Positions 9,469 to 17,386 of a DNA stretch of 64,000 bases are shown one piece after another (position 1 is the first letter of the stretch; every line of letters starts with the position of its first letter). The notes under the pieces were generated by a model, which had not been told where the DNA came from, ran no database searches, and saw only the letters and a list, made by a program, of their open reading frames with translations. Made by a program: the position numbers and the translations under genes. The DNA is from an uncultured Acetatifactor sp. (GTDB lineage Bacteria; Bacillota; Clostridia; Lachnospirales; Lachnospiraceae). The stretch lies in the NCBI GenBank assembly GCA_947595925.1, contig CANQEV010000001.1:1-64000 (forward strand), written 5' to 3'.

Positions 9469-10560
9469 TCATTCAGATGGATGAGAAACGGCGTCCCGGA
9501 CGGAAGCCAGGATCTGCTCTCTAAGGGCGTCTACGTCAAAATCATTCACGATCGAATCGATCAGTTCCTCCCGGAGATCGTCGAGATTCAGTTCGTCCAT
9601 GATCGAATCCACTATCTCCTGGCGCAGATCGTCAACGTTGATGCCTGTAAAACTTTCGTTGAACGGTTTCAGATCTTTGCCAAAGAACATAGGAGGCAAG
9701 TCCCCCGTAAAACTTCCGTTAGGCGGTGTCTGATTTTCGCCCTGCTCCTGTGCGCGGGAGAGATTTGTCGTGGAATACCAGCGGTTGTCCGAAGGCCAGC
9801 CGTCCTCGAAATAGATATTGTGACGCTGGGGTCTGCGGTCTTCAAAGGGATCCGTCACATTTTCCAGATCCTTGTAGGCATCCGGTTCTTCAGCCCGCAT
9901 CAGCGCCATAGGCGCCCGGTGCGCCACAAACTGAAACTGGGTATATCTGGCCTTGGACGTGGTAAAGAGAATGTCGTAATACTCCCATCCCTTGTATTTT
10001 TTCAAAGGTTTGATATAGCCGCGGTTCAGGCGGTAACAAAATCCCTCTTCAAATTCCTTTGCGCTGGCGGTTACATTGTAATCGGTAAACAAGATCTGCA
10101 GCTGGCAGACCTCGTCGGCCCTGTCATTTTCGCCGCCGTTGAGCCAAAAAACAAAATGATACTCCATCTCCGGATCCAGCGTTAAAAAGCCGTTGGTGAC
10201 AAAGCTGTACCTGTTCCAGTCCCAGGAGCCAATGGATAATACTTCCGTCAGCTTTTCGGCAGAAGGCATAGCGTCTGCCAGCGGGTTGTTGATCATAAAG
10301 CGGGCCAGGTCCGTCCTGTGGCTTTCGCCTGGATTTTTGCACCATTCCTTGGGGTTGATCGTAATATAGTTTCCTTGATCCATCTCAGTGTCCTCCATAT
10401 TTTCATATGTCGGGCATTGCTTGTAAAGACGGATACTTTCGTCGGAAACAAACTCTGCCCGACGTTTTTTTACAAGTCCTTTTGCTCGGTTAGGATAGGT
10501 ATGACCGATCACGGCGTTATGTTCATCCAAAACACACACCGTCTGTCCTTTTTTTGTCAT
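9469..10560 (-). CDS. Unknown protein with RRXRR-like N-terminus and C-terminal 18-residue repeats
   Basis: I do not recognise a full-length family for this 363-residue soluble protein. Three parts are visible. Residues 6-48 (VCVLDEHNAVIG, then NRAKGLVKKRRAEFV) resemble the RRXRR-type segment found at the N-terminus of IscB-like proteins and in other clostridial proteins. The middle (about 65-260) is rich in aromatic residues and looks like a beta-sheet domain. The end (about 308-355) holds three copies of an 18-residue acidic amphipathic unit beginning DLRxE. No signal peptide or membrane helix is present. It has its own promoter at 10639-10667. Confidence 0.7.
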   Translation of the reverse strand: MTKKGQTVCVLDEHNAVIGHTYPNRAKGLVKKRRAEFVSDESIRLYKQCPTYENMEDTEMDQGNYITINPKEWCKNPGESHRTDLARFMINNPLADAMPSAEKLTEVLSIGSWDWNRYSFVTNGFLTLDPEMEYHFVFWLNGGENDRADEVCQLQILFTDYNVTASAKEFEEGFCYRLNRGYIKPLKKYKGWEYYDILFTTSKARYTQFQFVAHRAPMALMRAEEPDAYKDLENVTDPFEDRRPQRHNIYFEDGWPSDNRWYSTTNLSRAQEQGENQTPPNGSFTGDLPPMFFGKDLKPFNESFTGINVDDLRQEIVDSIMDELNLDDLREELIDSIVNDFDVDALREQILASVRDAVSHPSE

Positions 10561-10638
10561 GGGTGTTCTCCCCGGATCGATTTCCTTTTTCCTGTATCTG
10601 CGTTTTTTGTTATGGGTGCCTTCCCCGGATACATTTTC

Positions 10639-10667
10639 ATTATAAAAGACGGCAGGGGAAAAGTCAA
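10639..10667 (-). promoter_or_regulatory. Promoter of the 9469-10560 gene
   Basis: On the minus strand TTGACT (10667-10662) and TATAAT (10644-10639) are 17 bases apart. The -35 directly abuts the terminator of the upstream phosphorylase gene. Confidence 0.8.
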
Positions 10668-10702
10668 GGGCGGCAGTTCCGCTCTGAAAGGAATTGCCGC
10701 CC
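10668..10702 (-). terminator. Terminator of the cellobiose phosphorylase gene
   Basis: A 13-bp stem with one G-T pair (10690-10702 with 10668-10680) is followed on the minus strand by TTGACTTTT. The T-stretch doubles as the -35 of the next gene. Confidence 0.75.
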
Positions 10703-10730
10703 CGTCGTATAACTCTTTTTCAGGATCTCA

Positions 10731-13166
10731 TTAACCCATAATTACTTCTACGTTCACGTCGGTCTTTCCGGCCTCGTGAGGAATGATGTTGCCGGATACC
10801 TCTTTCCCGTCCACGGTCATCTTCACCACGCCCTTTCGGACATTCTTCGGGTTCTTCACCTGAATGTGGTAGTTGGCGCCGCGGTAGGTCCTGGTCAGTT
10901 CAAAGTCGCCGAACCCGTCGGGGATGCAGGGGTTGATCTGCAGGCCGTTGTGGGTGGGATATACGCCCAGGATGTACTGGGAGATATTGACGAAGGTCCA
11001 GGCCGCCGTACCGGTGAGCCAGCTGTTCTTCGCCTCGCCGTGTCTGGGCGCGTCGGCACCGGCCACCATCTGGGAGTAGACATAAGGCTCAGTGCGGTGG
11101 ATCTCGCTGATATCCTCGATGTATGCGGGGCAGGTCTTCTTGTAGATCTCGAAGGCTCTGTCGCCCCGGCCGATCACGGTCTCCGCGATGGAAACCCAGG
11201 GGTTGTTGTGGCAGAAGATTCCGGCGTTCTCCTTATATCCGGGGGGATAGGAGGATACTTCGCCAAGCTCCAGGTGGTATCTGGTGTAGGCGGGCTGGAG
11301 GATCATCACGCCGTACTTGGTGTCCAGCTTTTCCTTTACGGAGTTCAGGGCCTTTTCCGCAAGTCCCTCCTTTACGCCGATGCCTGCCAGCACGCAGAAG
11401 CCCTGGGGCTCAATATAGATCTGGCCCTCCTCGCATTCCTTGGAGCCGACCTTGTGACTGTACGCGTCGTATGCCCGGACGAACCAGTCGCCGTCCCAGC
11501 CGTCTTTCAGGACGGCGGCATACATCTTATCGACTTCCGCTCTTGCGCGGGCCGCCTCCGCCTGATCGCCCTTCAGCTCGCAGAGCTGGGCGTACTCCTC
11601 GCCGTACTTTACAAACATGCCCGCGATGAACACGGATTCCGCCACAGGTCCCTCGCTGGGCCCGAAGGTCTGGAAGGACTCGCCGGGATGCTCGGAGAAG
11701 CAGTTCAGGTTCAGGCAGTCGTTCCAGTCTGCGCGCCCGATCAGAGGCAGATCGTGGGGACCCTTGTGATTTACGATGTAGTCGAAGGATCTCTTCAAGT
11801 GGTTCATGAGAGGCGTCGCCTTGCTCTCGTCGTTGTCGAAAGGCGTCATGTGGTCCAGGATGCTGACATCGCCGGTCTCCCGGATGTAGGCGCTTACGCC
11901 GGCGATGAGCCACAGGGGATCGTCGTTAAAGCCGCTGCCGATGTCGGAGTTGCCCTTCTTGGTCAGGGGCTGGTACTGATGGTAGGCGCTGCCGTCCTCA
12001 AACTGGGTGGAAGCGATGTCGATGATGCGCTCCCGCGCCCGGTCGGGGATCAGGTGTACGAAGCCCAGAAGATCCTGGCAGGAGTCGCGGAAGCCCATGC
12101 CGCGGCCGATGCCGGACTCATAGTAGGATGCGGACCGGGACATGTTGAAGGTCACCATGCACTGGTACTGGTTCCAGATGTTCACCATGCGGTTGACCTT
12201 TTCGTCTTTGGAGGAAACCTGATACTTGGAGAGCAGGTTTTCCCAGTAAACGTGAAGCTCGTCCAGCGCTTTCTCCACGTCCGCCACGTTCGCGTAACGC
12301 GCCAGCATCTCATGGGCGCGCTTCTTGTTGATCACATTGGGGGCTTCCCACTTTTCGTCCTCGGGATTCTCGACATAGCCCAGGACAAAGACGAAGTCCC
12401 TGCTCTCGCCGGGGGCGAGATCCACGTTCAGCTGATGAACCGCTACGGGCGACCAGCCGCTGGCGATGGAGTTCGCGCACTGACCCTTCTCCACGGCCTC
12501 GGGATTGGAGGCGCTTCTATATGCGCCCAGGAAATCATCCCGGCTGGTGTCGTATCCGGCGATGGGAGCGTTTACGGAATAGATGGCGTAATGGTTCCGG
12601 CGCTCTCTGTACTCGGTCTTGTGATAGATGGTGGAACCCTCGATCTCCACCTCGCCGCAGCTCAGGAGCCTCTGGAAGTTCTTCATGTCGTCGTCCGCGT
12701 TCCACAGACACCACTCCACATAGGAGAAGACCTTTACGGACTTCTGAGCGGCGCTCTCGTTGGTCAGGGTAAGGCGGGTGACTTCGCAGTTGTCGTTCAT
12801 GGGGACAAACGCCAGCGCGGAAGCCTTCAGGCCGTTCTTGGAGCCGGTGAAGCGGCTGTATCCGATGCCGTGGCGGCACTCATAGCTGTCCAGTTCGGTC
12901 TGTGTGGGCTGCCAGCCGGGGTTCCACACGGTCTCGCCGTCCTTGATGTAGAAGTACTTGCCGCCCATGTCGGAAGGCACGTTATTGTAGCGATAACGGG
13001 TCAGGCGAAGAAGCTTTGCATCCTTGTAGAAAGTGTAACCGCCCTGCGTATTGGATATCAGGGAAAAGAACTCGTTGCATCCCAGGTAGTTGATCCAGGG
13101 AAGCGGAGTCTTTGGCGTTGTGATGACGTATTCTTTTTTGGCGTCATCAAAGTAACCGAATTTCAT
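10731..13166 (-). CDS. Cellobiose phosphorylase (GH94)
   Basis: This 811-residue cytoplasmic enzyme splits cellobiose with phosphate into glucose 1-phosphate and glucose. The N-terminus ([23 protein letters not shown]) and nearly the whole chain follow the clostridial cellobiose phosphorylases as I remember them, including the same length. The conserved [10 protein letters not shown] contains Asp483, which aligns with the catalytic acid. A beta-sandwich, an alpha/alpha barrel around 300-720 and a C-terminal beta domain are expected. The start at 13166 has AAGGAGAG upstream; the frame stays open 51 codons further, but that part covers the promoter. It is monocistronic, without a nearby cellodextrin transporter. 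Confidence 0.93.
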   Translation of the reverse strand: MKFGYFDDAKKEYVITTPKTPLPWINYLGCNEFFSLISNTQGGYTFYKDAKLLRLTRYRYNNVPSDMGGKYFYIKDGETVWNPGWQPTQTELDSYECRHGIGYSRFTGSKNGLKASALAFVPMNDNCEVTRLTLTNESAAQKSVKVFSYVEWCLWNADDDMKNFQRLLSCGEVEIEGSTIYHKTEYRERRNHYAIYSVNAPIAGYDTSRDDFLGAYRSASNPEAVEKGQCANSIASGWSPVAVHQLNVDLAPGESRDFVFVLGYVENPEDEKWEAPNVINKKRAHEMLARYANVADVEKALDELHVYWENLLSKYQVSSKDEKVNRMVNIWNQYQCMVTFNMSRSASYYESGIGRGMGFRDSCQDLLGFVHLIPDRARERIIDIASTQFEDGSAYHQYQPLTKKGNSDIGSGFNDDPLWLIAGVSAYIRETGDVSILDHMTPFDNDESKATPLMNHLKRSFDYIVNHKGPHDLPLIGRADWNDCLNLNCFSEHPGESFQTFGPSEGPVAESVFIAGMFVKYGEEYAQLCELKGDQAEAARARAEVDKMYAAVLKDGWDGDWFVRAYDAYSHKVGSKECEEGQIYIEPQGFCVLAGIGVKEGLAEKALNSVKEKLDTKYGVMILQPAYTRYHLELGEVSSYPPGYKENAGIFCHNNPWVSIAETVIGRGDRAFEIYKKTCPAYIEDISEIHRTEPYVYSQMVAGADAPRHGEAKNSWLTGTAAWTFVNISQYILGVYPTHNGLQINPCIPDGFGDFELTRTYRGANYHIQVKNPKNVRKGVVKMTVDGKEVSGNIIPHEAGKTDVNVEVIMG

Positions 13167-13290
13167 ACCTTGCTCTCCTTTTCCATTTCGTTTTTGCTGC
13201 AGTCCGGCTTGCCGGGGAAAGCCCGTCAGAGCGGCTTTGCGGAGCGGGCCGAACTGCACTGTAACCGTCGGTAAAAACCTCCTGAAAAAA

Positions 13291-13319
13291 ATTATACTGG
13301 AATATGGAAAAGATTGCAA
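13291..13319 (-). promoter_or_regulatory. Promoter of the cellobiose phosphorylase gene
   Basis: On the minus strand TTGCAA (13319-13314) and TATAAT (13296-13291) are 17 bases apart. The resulting leader of about 118 bases (13167-13284) contains G/C-rich inverted runs (gccggcttgccgg, near 13200-13215) and an unused AGGAGG at about 13279-13284. Confidence 0.75.
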
Positions 13320-13434
13320 GGGTTCCGGCCGAAGCAGTTTATAAAAAGTTTAGAAAAGCTTTCGATTGCATATATTTACGGAATAGAGATTGCATGTTAA
13401 AATAAAAAGGATCAAAGACGGGTGAGGCGCGGAA

Positions 13435-13821
13435 ATGAACGGGATCATTTACGACGCCAGGCGCATCAGAGCATATGAGGGGATGATGTCCCTGGGGGAG
13501 TACGCCGGGCGGGAAGAAAAGTGGCTGAGCAGGCTGTGGGAGGATCTGCTCGGGGATGAAGGACTGATGAAGGAGTGGATGTACTATCTGGATCATCACT
13601 CCTTTCTGGACGAGGAAAAGTTTTCGGGGTACGGGCTGACGGATATCTATGTCTGGCAGATGGATCGGTACAACCTGATCCGGGAGATCGGGAAGAATCC
13701 CCGGAGCTGCAACAAGGAATCCATGGTCCTGGGGGCTTTTCGCTCCATGCTGGACATGAAGGCTGACCCGGAGACTTACATCCGCAGGCTGACGGACAGG
13801 CCGGGAGCGGATCAGTTATAA
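13435..13821 (+). CDS. Conserved-looking hypothetical protein
   Basis: I do not recognise this 128-residue soluble, charged protein. It begins MNGIIYDARRIRAYEGM, is predicted mostly helical, and is rich in Trp and Tyr in its first two thirds (EKWLSRLWEDLL, WMYYLDHHSF). A GTGAGGCGCGGAA stretch precedes the ATG, a weak binding site. It lies 33 bases before the DUF1700 gene and may share its transcript. Base composition is like the neighbours. Confidence 0.65.
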   Translation: MNGIIYDARRIRAYEGMMSLGEYAGREEKWLSRLWEDLLGDEGLMKEWMYYLDHHSFLDEEKFSGYGLTDIYVWQMDRYNLIREIGKNPRSCNKESMVLGAFRSMLDMKADPETYIRRLTDRPGADQL

Positions 13822-13854
13822 AAAAGTATTACATATTTGCAACAGGGAGGAAGC

Positions 13855-14286
13855 ATGGATAAGACCGAGTTTCTTGAACAGCTGCGCCAGTCGCTCTCCG
13901 GCAGGATCGAGGCGTACAAGGTGACGGAGAACGTACGGTATTATGAGGACTACATCAATACACAGATCCGGATGGGAAAGACGGAGGAAGAGGTCCTGGG
14001 TGAACTGGGTTCTCCCAGGCTGATCGCCAGGACCATCGCGGACACCCAGCAGGACGCCCCGGAGACCTATCAGGAGGTGGAATCCGACTATCGGCAGGGC
14101 AATGCCCAGAATTTTGTAGGAAAATTCGCAAAGCTGCCCCATTGGTTAAAAATAACAATCGTTATATTAATTGTCAGTTTTATTTTATGGCTGATATTTT
14201 CCGTGTTTGCTTTCCTGGCGCCGATTCTGCTTCCGCTTTTGGTGGTTGCCCTCTTATTTAAATTTTTTAAAGATTGGCTGCATTGA
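13855..14286 (+). CDS. DUF1700-family membrane protein
   Basis: This 143-residue protein has the DUF1700/HAAS-type N-terminal helical domain (MDKTEFLEQLRQSL, YYEDYI, GKTEEEVLGELGSP, ARTI; about 1-60) followed by a linker and one or two C-terminal membrane helices (about 98-138). In this family the gene often accompanies a PadR-type regulator; none is present here. GGGAGGAAGC precedes the ATG at 13855. A role in envelope stress or membrane anchoring is only inferred. Confidence 0.82.
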   Translation: MDKTEFLEQLRQSLSGRIEAYKVTENVRYYEDYINTQIRMGKTEEEVLGELGSPRLIARTIADTQQDAPETYQEVESDYRQGNAQNFVGKFAKLPHWLKITIVILIVSFILWLIFSVFAFLAPILLPLLVVALLFKFFKDWLH

Positions 14287-14356
14287 CATGTATAATTCTT
14301 TTGGACGGCGGTCATACTACCTGTGTAACAAATAATCTCACAGGAGGTATAAGTAA

Positions 14357-14548
14357 ATGTCCAATAATCAGAACCAGAACTGCGACAAGAACGACTATTC
14401 TAACAGCAGCCGGAATTGTTCCAATCAGAACAGCTCCAACAAGAGCCAGAACAGCACCAGCAACAAGAGCCAGAACAGTTCTTCCAACAGCTCCAAGAAC
14501 TCTGCTGAGAATACCAACAGCCAGAACAAGATGAACGACGAGTATTAA
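14357..14548 (+). CDS. Low-complexity Asn/Ser/Lys-rich small protein
   Basis: This 63-residue protein is composed almost entirely of Asn, Ser, Lys and Gln, with repeated SNKSQNS and SSNSSKNS units, and has two Cys near the start. AGGAGG lies 10 bases upstream of the ATG and a stem-loop follows the stop, so it is a well-formed gene rather than chance. It has no hydrophobic segment and is probably disordered. The composition recalls small spore-coat or spore-associated proteins, but I have no motif to prove it. Confidence 0.75.
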   Translation: MSNNQNQNCDKNDYSNSSRNCSNQNSSNKSQNSTSNKSQNSSSNSSKNSAENTNSQNKMNDEY

Positions 14549-14576
14549 TAGAAACGTCGGAAACCGTATCAAATAT

Positions 14577-14610
14577 AGGGATGCCTTCGGGTATCCCTAT
14601 TTACATATTT
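14577..14610 (+). terminator. UUCG-loop hairpin after the Asn/Ser-rich gene
   Basis: AGGGATGCC (14577-14585) pairs with GGTATCCCT (14590-14598) around a TTCG tetraloop. The T tail (ATTTACATATTT) is weak but plausible. Confidence 0.65.
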
Positions 14611-14685
14611 AAAAAAATCCGATATACTATGATACTGGGATTTCGAAGTCATACAAAAAGTGAGGAGCGGCGCAAAAAGAGGCTT

Positions 14686-15861
14686 ATGAAGAGATACGAG
14701 TTGATGCTTCCCTGTCATTTCGGCATGGAGGCGGTGGTAAAGCGAGAGGTGACCGATCTGGGATACGACGTCTCCGAGGTCAGCGACGGCAGAGTTTCTT
14801 TTCTGGGCGACGAGGAAGCGGTGGCCCGGGCCAACATCTTCCTTCGGACCCCGGAGAGGGTGCTGATCAAAATTGGGAGTTTCCCGGCGAGAGATTACGA
14901 TGAACTCTTTCAGGGGACGCGTGAAATCCCCTGGGAGGAATATATCCCCTCCGACGGAAAGTGCTGGGTGGCAAAGGCGTCCAGCGTGAAATCCAAACTC
15001 TTCAGTCCCTCGGACATCCAGAGAGTGATGAAGAAAGCCCTCGCCTTAAGGCTCCAGGAAAAATATCACTTTGAACGGCTTCCGGAGACCGGGGCATCCT
15101 TTCCCCTGCGGGTTTCCATCCTGAAAGATCAAGTGGTGATCGGATTGGATACCACCGGAGAATCCCTGCACAAGAGGGGTTATCGGAAGCTTGCGGCAAA
15201 GGCCCCCATCGCGGAGAATCTAGCGGCGGGGATGATCCTGCTCTCCCCCTGGAAGCCGGACCGGATCCTGGTGGATCCGTTCTGCGGCAGCGGGACGATC
15301 CCCATAGAGGCGGCCATGATGGCGGCGAACATAGCGCCCGGCATGAACCGGAGCTACACGGCGGAGAACTGGAAGCATCTGGTGGAGAAGCGGCACTGGT
15401 ACGATTCCCTGGAGGAAGCGAATGAGATGATGGATTTAAGCGTGGACACCGATATCCAGGGATACGATCTGGACAATGAGATGGTAACCATCGCCAGGGA
15501 GAACGCAAAGCTGGCGGGGGTGGAAAAGCTGATCCACTTCCAACGCCGGGACATAAAGGACCTGAGCCATCCGAAAAAATATGGTTTCCTGATCACCAAC
15601 CCGCCCTATGGGGAAAGGCTGCAGGACAAGAAAGAAATGCCGGAGCTCTACCGGATCATCGGGGAGCGGTTCCGCGCGCTGGACAGCTGGAGCCTGTTCC
15701 TGATCACTTCTTATGAAGACGCGGAGGCGGATATCGGCAGGAAGGCAGACAAAAACCGCAAGATCTACAACGGCATGATGAAGACTTACTATTACCAGTT
15801 CCTGGGACCCAGGCCGCCGAAGGCGGGGAGAGATAGAAGCGAAAGAACAGGGAGCGGGTAA
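14686..15861 (+). CDS. RlmL-type 23S rRNA (guanine-N2) methyltransferase
   Basis: This 391-residue protein has an N-terminal ferredoxin-like/THUMP region (about 1-160) that binds RNA and a Rossmann methyltransferase domain. Motif I is VDPFCGSGTIPIEAA, and the catalytic motif is NPPYGERL, as in enzymes that methylate N2 of guanine with S-adenosylmethionine. The family is the YpsC/RlmL type without the C-terminal RlmK domain. The start at 14686 fits the MKRYELMLPCHFGMEAVV beginning of homologues. It is followed 66 bases later by the pyrophosphatase gene. Confidence 0.9.
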   Translation: MKRYELMLPCHFGMEAVVKREVTDLGYDVSEVSDGRVSFLGDEEAVARANIFLRTPERVLIKIGSFPARDYDELFQGTREIPWEEYIPSDGKCWVAKASSVKSKLFSPSDIQRVMKKALALRLQEKYHFERLPETGASFPLRVSILKDQVVIGLDTTGESLHKRGYRKLAAKAPIAENLAAGMILLSPWKPDRILVDPFCGSGTIPIEAAMMAANIAPGMNRSYTAENWKHLVEKRHWYDSLEEANEMMDLSVDTDIQGYDLDNEMVTIARENAKLAGVEKLIHFQRRDIKDLSHPKKYGFLITNPPYGERLQDKKEMPELYRIIGERFRALDSWSLFLITSYEDAEADIGRKADKNRKIYNGMMKTYYYQFLGPRPPKAGRDRSERTGSG

Positions 15862-15927
15862 ACCGTTAACGAGAGCGGCGAAAAATAAATAACATATGTT
15901 ATAAAAGAATGAAAGGAACACATACAA

Positions 15928-16551
15928 ATGAGTGATAAGAAGATCCTATTTGCCACGGGCAACGCCGGAAAGGTGCGGGAGATCAGGAGCATCCTGGCGG
16001 ACGCCGGGTATGAGATCCTGTCCATGAAAGAGGCCGGCGTCCAGACGGACATCGTGGAAGACGGCAGCACCTTCACGGAAAACGCCCTGATCAAGGCCAG
16101 GACCGTGGCGGGCTGTCCGGAGGCGGCGGGGTACATCGTCATGGCGGACGACTCCGGCCTGGAGGTGGACGCCCTGGGCGGAGAGCCGGGGATCTACTCC
16201 GCGAGATATCTGGGGGAGGACACCCCGTACAGCGTGAAGAATGCGGAGATCGTCCGGCGGCTGGAAGGCGTTCCGGATGAGAAGAGGACCGCGCGGTTTG
16301 TGTGCGCCATCGCCGCAGTCCTGCCGGACGGGGAGGAACTCACCACCCGGGCGGTCATAGAGGGCAGGATCGGCTACGGGGAGGCCGGGGACAACGGTTT
16401 CGGCTACGATCCGATCTTTTATGTCCCGGAGTACGGAAAGACCACCGCCCAGCTCTCCGAGGAGGAAAAGAACGAGATCAGCCACAGAGGAAAGGCCCTG
16501 CGCCTGATGAAAGAGGAATTGAAGAGACATGAAAGTGATCGTTGTCAGTGA
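15928..16551 (+). CDS. XTP/dITP pyrophosphatase (RdgB/HAM1 family)
   Basis: This 207-residue enzyme hydrolyses non-canonical purine triphosphates (dITP, XTP) to monophosphates and keeps them out of DNA and RNA. It shows the substrate loop FATGNAGKVREI (8-19), the catalytic acidic motif ADDSGLEVDALGG, the GxYSARY loop, and FGYDPIF with SHRGKAL near the end. Length is normal. An AAAGGA site precedes the ATG. The 3' end overlaps the phosphodiesterase gene by 23 bases, as is common in Firmicutes. Confidence 0.95.
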   Translation: MSDKKILFATGNAGKVREIRSILADAGYEILSMKEAGVQTDIVEDGSTFTENALIKARTVAGCPEAAGYIVMADDSGLEVDALGGEPGIYSARYLGEDTPYSVKNAEIVRRLEGVPDEKRTARFVCAIAAVLPDGEELTTRAVIEGRIGYGEAGDNGFGYDPIFYVPEYGKTTAQLSEEEKNEISHRGKALRLMKEELKRHESDRCQ

Positions 16552-17005
16552 TACCCACAGAAGAAACGAAAATTATTTTAGGGTGCTGGAAATGCATAAG
16601 CCGGACCTGGTGATCCACTGCGGGGACGCGGAGGGCAGCGAGTACGCGCTGACAGAGGCCGCGGACTGCCCTGTAAAGATCGTACTGGGCAACAACGACT
16701 TCTTCTCAGACCTGCCCAGGGAGCTGGAGCTGGAGATCGGCGGTTACAAGGTCTGGGTCACCCACGGCCACACATACTATGTCTCCATGAGCATCGAATA
16801 CATCGCGCAGGAGGCCAAGGCCAGGGGAAAAGACATCGTCTTCTATGGACACACTCACAAGCCCTCCGTGCAGAAGGTGGACGGCGTGTACGTGGTCAAT
16901 CCGGGCAGCCTCTCCTTTCCCAGGCAGGACGGCCGCAAACCCTCCTACTGCATCATGGAGATCGATCGTTTCGGGGAAGCGCACTTTACCATCGCCTATC
17001 TCTAA
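16529..17005 (+). CDS. YfcE-type metallophosphoesterase
   Basis: This 158-residue protein is a small calcineurin-like phosphodiesterase. The metal ligands are visible: VSDTHRR (5-11), HCGDAEGS (about 31), LGNNDFF (54), THGHTY (75) and FYGHTHKP (about 107). Homologues act on phosphodiesters in vitro; the cell substrate is not known. It overlaps the pyrophosphatase gene and is surely co-transcribed. A 10-bp stem-loop follows the stop. Confidence 0.93.
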   Translation: MKVIVVSDTHRRNENYFRVLEMHKPDLVIHCGDAEGSEYALTEAADCPVKIVLGNNDFFSDLPRELELEIGGYKVWVTHGHTYYVSMSIEYIAQEAKARGKDIVFYGHTHKPSVQKVDGVYVVNPGSLSFPRQDGRKPSYCIMEIDRFGEAHFTIAYL

Positions 17006-17018
17006 AGAGTACCCTGGT

Positions 17019-17046
17019 ATTTGCCGTGAGGAGATGCACGGCAAAT
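17019..17046 (+). terminator. Stem-loop after the phosphodiesterase gene
   Basis: ATTTGCCGTG (17019-17028) pairs perfectly with CACGGCAAAT (17037-17046), with an 8-base loop. A T-run (ATTTTTC) follows after 8 bases, so termination is likely but not ideal. Confidence 0.65.
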
Positions 17047-17081
17047 CACCGGCATTTTTCAAAAATTAAACCGTCGGTTTA

Positions 17082-17135
17082 TTGACGGGAGGAAAAAGTT
17101 CCTGTATCCTGAAATCAGGATACGCAAGATCAGGA
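17082..17135 (+). promoter_or_regulatory. Promoter with overlapping palindromic operator, upstream of the Y-like RNAs
   Basis: TTGACG (17082-17087) and TATCCT (17105-17110) are exactly 17 bases apart. The -10 lies inside a perfect palindrome: GTATCCTGA (17104-17112), two A, TCAGGATAC (17115-17123). A further half-site ATCAGGAT follows at about 17129-17136. A repressor bound here would cover the -10 and the start site (about 17117). The regulator is unknown and not encoded next to it. Confidence 0.75.
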
Positions 17136-17167
17136 TGTGCGAAGAGTTGAATTTGTGTTATGTTTTT

Positions 17168-17295
17168 CGCCGGCAGCTAATCAGGTTTACTTCTGGGCGG
17201 ATGGGGTCGTGGGTTCGAATCCCACCGGATTCTTTGGGATCCGTAGCTCAGCGGGAGAGCATATTCATTTAATCTGATGATAACGCCGGCGTTTT
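17168..17295 (+). ncRNA. Y-RNA-like RNA with a circularly permuted tRNA fold (YrlA type)
   Basis: Read 5' to 3': a terminal helix CGCCGGC (17168-17174) pairs with GCCGGCG (17285-17291); an internal loop AGCTA / GATAAC; an 8-bp helix 17180-17187 with 17271-17278; then a complete tRNA core. Its parts are an anticodon-like stem GGATG (17199-17203) with TATTC (17262-17266), variable GGGTC, T arm GTGGG-TTCGAAT-CCCAC (17209-17225), acceptor strands CGGATTC (17226-17232) and GGATCCG (17237-17243) closed by TTTG, TA, and D arm GCTC-AGCGGGA-GAGC (17246-17260). The acceptor ends are joined, so it cannot be charged. This matches the tRNA mimicry described for bacterial Y RNAs. TTTT follows the terminal helix. 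Confidence 0.85.
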
Positions 17296-17297
17296 CC

Positions 17298-17360
17298 ATG
17301 CCCGCAGCTAGCAGCGCTTACTTCCCAGGATAGGTTGCAGCGCTGCGATCACGCGGGCGT
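17298..17360 (+). ncRNA. Second, minimal Y-like hairpin without a tRNA module
   Basis: Directly after the first RNA, GCCCGC (17300-17305) pairs with GCGGGC (17353-17358), extended by two outer pairs. Then come an internal loop AGCTA (17306-17310) opposite GATCAC (17347-17352), and an 8-bp helix GCAGCGCT (17311-17318) with AGCGCTGC (17339-17346). The apical loop begins TACTTC, as does the segment after the same helix in the first RNA. The helix sequences differ but the loop motif and lengths are kept, which argues for a conserved protein-binding structure. It may instead be a folded leader of the next gene, whose ATG is 27 bases away. Confidence 0.7.
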
Positions 17361-17386
17361 TCCAGGACGGATGAAGAGGAGAGGCT

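Noticed and set aside
10776-13274. An 832-codon open frame on the plus strand.
   Set aside because: It is the mirror of the cellobiose phosphorylase gene, caused by high GC; its translation is biased in Val, Gly, Ala and Leu, and lacks domain motifs.
13167-13319. A 51-residue N-terminal extension of the cellobiose phosphorylase.
   Set aside because: It covers the promoter, has no ribosome site, and the shorter form has the normal family length.
14274-14572. Overlapping repetitive open frames (Thr/Arg- and Val/Leu-rich) around the Asn/Ser-rich gene.
   Set aside because: They are out-of-frame readings of the same repeat; only the Asn/Ser frame has AGGAGG at the right distance.
17205-17280. 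Two broken tRNA genes lying in tandem (a 3' half followed by a 5' half).
   Set aside because: The two acceptor strands pair with each other, the anticodon-like strands pair across, and the flanks form matching helices. One permuted structure explains all bases; two unrelated fragments would not.
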